Origin: Candidatus Methylomirabilota bacterium
Lineage (GTDB): Bacteria > Methylomirabilota > Methylomirabilia > Methylomirabilales > CSP1-5
NCBI GenBank assembly: GCA_022615475.1
Contig: JAKEGQ010000209.1
Coordinates: 1 to 5,205 of the forward strand
DNA: 5,205 nucleotides
Direction of reading: 5' to 3'
Under the pieces are notes generated by a model that saw only the letters and a list, made by a program, of their open reading frames with translations, was not told the DNA's origin and did not search any database. This document shows, in pieces, positions 3,979-5,205 of this stretch. Positions within the stretch are counted from its first letter, which is position 1. The number at the start of each line of letters is the position of its first letter. Both the position numbers and the translations under genes were made by a program.

Positions 3979-4815
3979 ATGGAGTTTTGGTTCACCGAAA
4001 AGCAGACCGAACACCTCGGGCTCAGCGTGCGGGTCCACAAGAGCCTGCTCATAGAACAGACCCCCTTCCAGAAGTTGGCCGTTCTGGAGACCTACCAATA
4101 CGGCCGGATGTTGGTTCTCGACGGAGCGATCCAAACCACCGAAAGAGATGAGTTCGTCTATCACGAGATGATTGCCCATGTCCCCTTGACCACCCATCGC
4201 CGACCTGGGGAGGTCCTGGTGATCGGGGGAGGCGACGGCGGGGCGGTCCGGGAGATTCTGAGGCATTCCAAGGTCAGGCGCGTTCGTCTTGTCGAGATAG
4301 ATGACCGGGTGGTGGCCGCTGCGCGCCGATTTCTGCCCGGTCTGAGCCAGGCCCTGGATGATCCCCGGGCAGAGGTCGTCAACGCCGATGGAGCAGAGTA
4401 TCTCCGGACGTTGCCCGGAGCGTGCGACGTGATCATTGTGGATTCCACCGACCCGGTCGGTCCCGCGGTGAAGCTGTTCGAGGCGGACTTCTTCCGGACG
4501 GTGCACGACGCCTTGGCCCCTGAGGGCCTCTTTGTCGCCCAATCCAAGTCCCCGTATCTCGATCGCGGACTGATTCGCGATCTCCTCGGCATCGTTCGTT
4601 CCCTCTTCCCCGTGGCCCTTCTCTATACGGCAGCGATCCCGACGTACCCCAGTGGACTCTGGAGCTTTGTGCTCGGCTCAAAGGTACATCATCCGCTCAC
4701 CTTTGATGAGGGACGGGCCGAAAAGCTCGAGACCCGCTACTACTCTCCCGAAATCCATCGAGCCGCCTTTGTCCTTCCCCGCGAGATCCGGGACGAGCTC
4801 AATCAGGCCCAATGA
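3979..4815 (+). CDS. speE: Spermidine synthase family aminopropyltransferase
   Basis: Transfers the aminopropyl group of decarboxylated AdoMet to a polyamine acceptor (putrescine, or agmatine in some lineages). The 278-residue length is normal for bacterial SpeE. An N-terminal beta domain leads into QYGRMLVLDGAIQTTERDEF (40-59) and YHEM (61-64). The Rossmann-type core has VLVIGGGDGG (79-88), LVEID (104-108) ending in acidic donor-binding residues, NADGAEYL (135-142) and the catalytic DSTDPVGPA (155-163) with Asp155 and Asp158. TYPSGLWSF (222-230) is the usual acceptor-side motif. All key residues look intact. The start at 3979 matches the family's short N terminus, with a modest AGGG site at 3973-3976. 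The gene follows pdaD after a repeat-filled gap and overlaps speB by 4 bp. Acceptor preference cannot be settled from the motifs alone. Confidence 0.94.
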   Translation: MEFWFTEKQTEHLGLSVRVHKSLLIEQTPFQKLAVLETYQYGRMLVLDGAIQTTERDEFVYHEMIAHVPLTTHRRPGEVLVIGGGDGGAVREILRHSKVRRVRLVEIDDRVVAAARRFLPGLSQALDDPRAEVVNADGAEYLRTLPGACDVIIVDSTDPVGPAVKLFEADFFRTVHDALAPEGLFVAQSKSPYLDRGLIRDLLGIVRSLFPVALLYTAAIPTYPSGLWSFVLGSKVHHPLTFDEGRAEKLETRYYSPEIHRAAFVLPREIRDELNQAQ

Positions 4816-5205
4816 TGCGACGCAGGTGCCCTGGGATCATTCTCTTCGGGGCTCCCCTGGACCTCACCTCTTCATATCGACGCGGAACCCGATTGGGCCC
4901 CCACCGGATCCGGGCGGCCGGGGAGGGTCTCGAAGATTACAGCCTGGCGCTCGACCGGGATGTTCGCCAGGTCAAGGTGACCGATCGGGGGGACCTCGAG
5001 CTGCCGTCTGACGATCTTGAGGCATGCCTGGCGAGGATTGAAGAGGAGGCGGCGCGGGCCGTAGAGAAGGGGATGGCCTTCGTGGCCTTGGGTGGGGAAC
5101 ACCTGATCACCCTCCCCTTGGTGAAGGCGGCTCTGGCGAAGTATCCGGAACTGGCCCTTCTTCATGTGGATGCCCACGCGGACCTCGCCGAGCGCTATGA
5201 CGGAA
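4812..5205 (+). CDS. speB: Agmatinase-family ureohydrolase, N-terminal part, cut by window edge
   Basis: The first 131 residues of an arginase/agmatinase-fold enzyme, which removes urea from agmatine to yield putrescine (or from aminopropylagmatine to yield spermidine). Visible family features are FGAPLDLTSSYRRGTRLGP (12-30), the substrate-loop and glycine-rich start; GGEH (94-97) with Mn ligand His97; and DAHAD (120-124) with ligands Asp120, His122 and Asp124. The second metal-ligand pair (the DxD motif) would lie beyond the right edge. The ATG at 4812 overlaps the speE stop as ATGA, implying translational coupling, since no strong ribosome site precedes it. A second ATG follows immediately at 4815. 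Within the superfamily, arginase or formimidoglutamase cannot be excluded from this fragment, but the pdaD-speE context strongly favours agmatinase. Confidence 0.9.
   Translation, partial: MMRRRCPGIILFGAPLDLTSSYRRGTRLGPHRIRAAGEGLEDYSLALDRDVRQVKVTDRGDLELPSDDLEACLARIEEEAARAVEKGMAFVALGGEHLITLPLVKAALAKYPELALLHVDAHADLAERYDG

Noticed and set aside
3841..4542. Minus-strand frame of 233 codons antisense to speE
   Set aside because: speE on the plus strand carries all family motifs; the antisense frame starts inside it and runs into repeat DNA.

Overview
This is a GC-rich bacterial window with typical Shine-Dalgarno sites. It encodes a lipoprotein, an anchored murein peptidase and an MlaC-type periplasmic protein, so the host is probably Gram-negative. 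A pyruvoyl-type arginine decarboxylase is used instead of the PLP enzyme, and the spacers carry degenerate 7-bp repeats. An NC10/Methylomirabilota-, Rokubacteria-, Nitrospirota- or deltaproteobacteria-like lineage would fit. That placement is inference; the sequence contains no taxonomic marker.

Left part (1-2823), cell envelope. A partial minus-strand ORF leaves the left edge (1-110). After a 232-bp spacer come a lipoprotein of unknown family (343-969) and a membrane-anchored coiled-coil M23 peptidase (1026-1970). A 176-bp spacer then holds a near-perfect sigma-54 (-24/-12) promoter (2068-2083) for an MlaC/Ttg2D-family exported protein (2147-2767). That gene ends in a good intrinsic terminator (2782-2823).

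Middle (2824-3385). The convergent spacer is built from 7-bp-periodic CTCANNN repeats, a 15-bp tandem duplication and a TTCGAC...GTCGAA palindrome. Next is a small two-helix membrane protein on the minus strand (3000-3302). It is divergent from pdaD, and the two share an 83-bp control region in which the predicted pdaD -35 box overlaps the other gene's ribosome binding site.

Right part (3386-5205), polyamine synthesis: pdaD (arginine decarboxylase), speE (aminopropyltransferase) and the start of speB (agmatinase-family ureohydrolase, cut by the window edge). Together they can convert arginine to spermidine, either through putrescine or through aminopropylagmatine. speE and speB overlap by ATGA. 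pdaD and speE are separated by 134 bp containing a second heptamer-repeat, inverted-repeat element. No AdoMet decarboxylase, the source of aminopropyl donor, is visible here.

The genes are mostly recognisable families. The least ordinary signals are the sigma-54 promoter on an MlaC-like gene and the matching heptamer-repeat/palindrome elements in two spacers.
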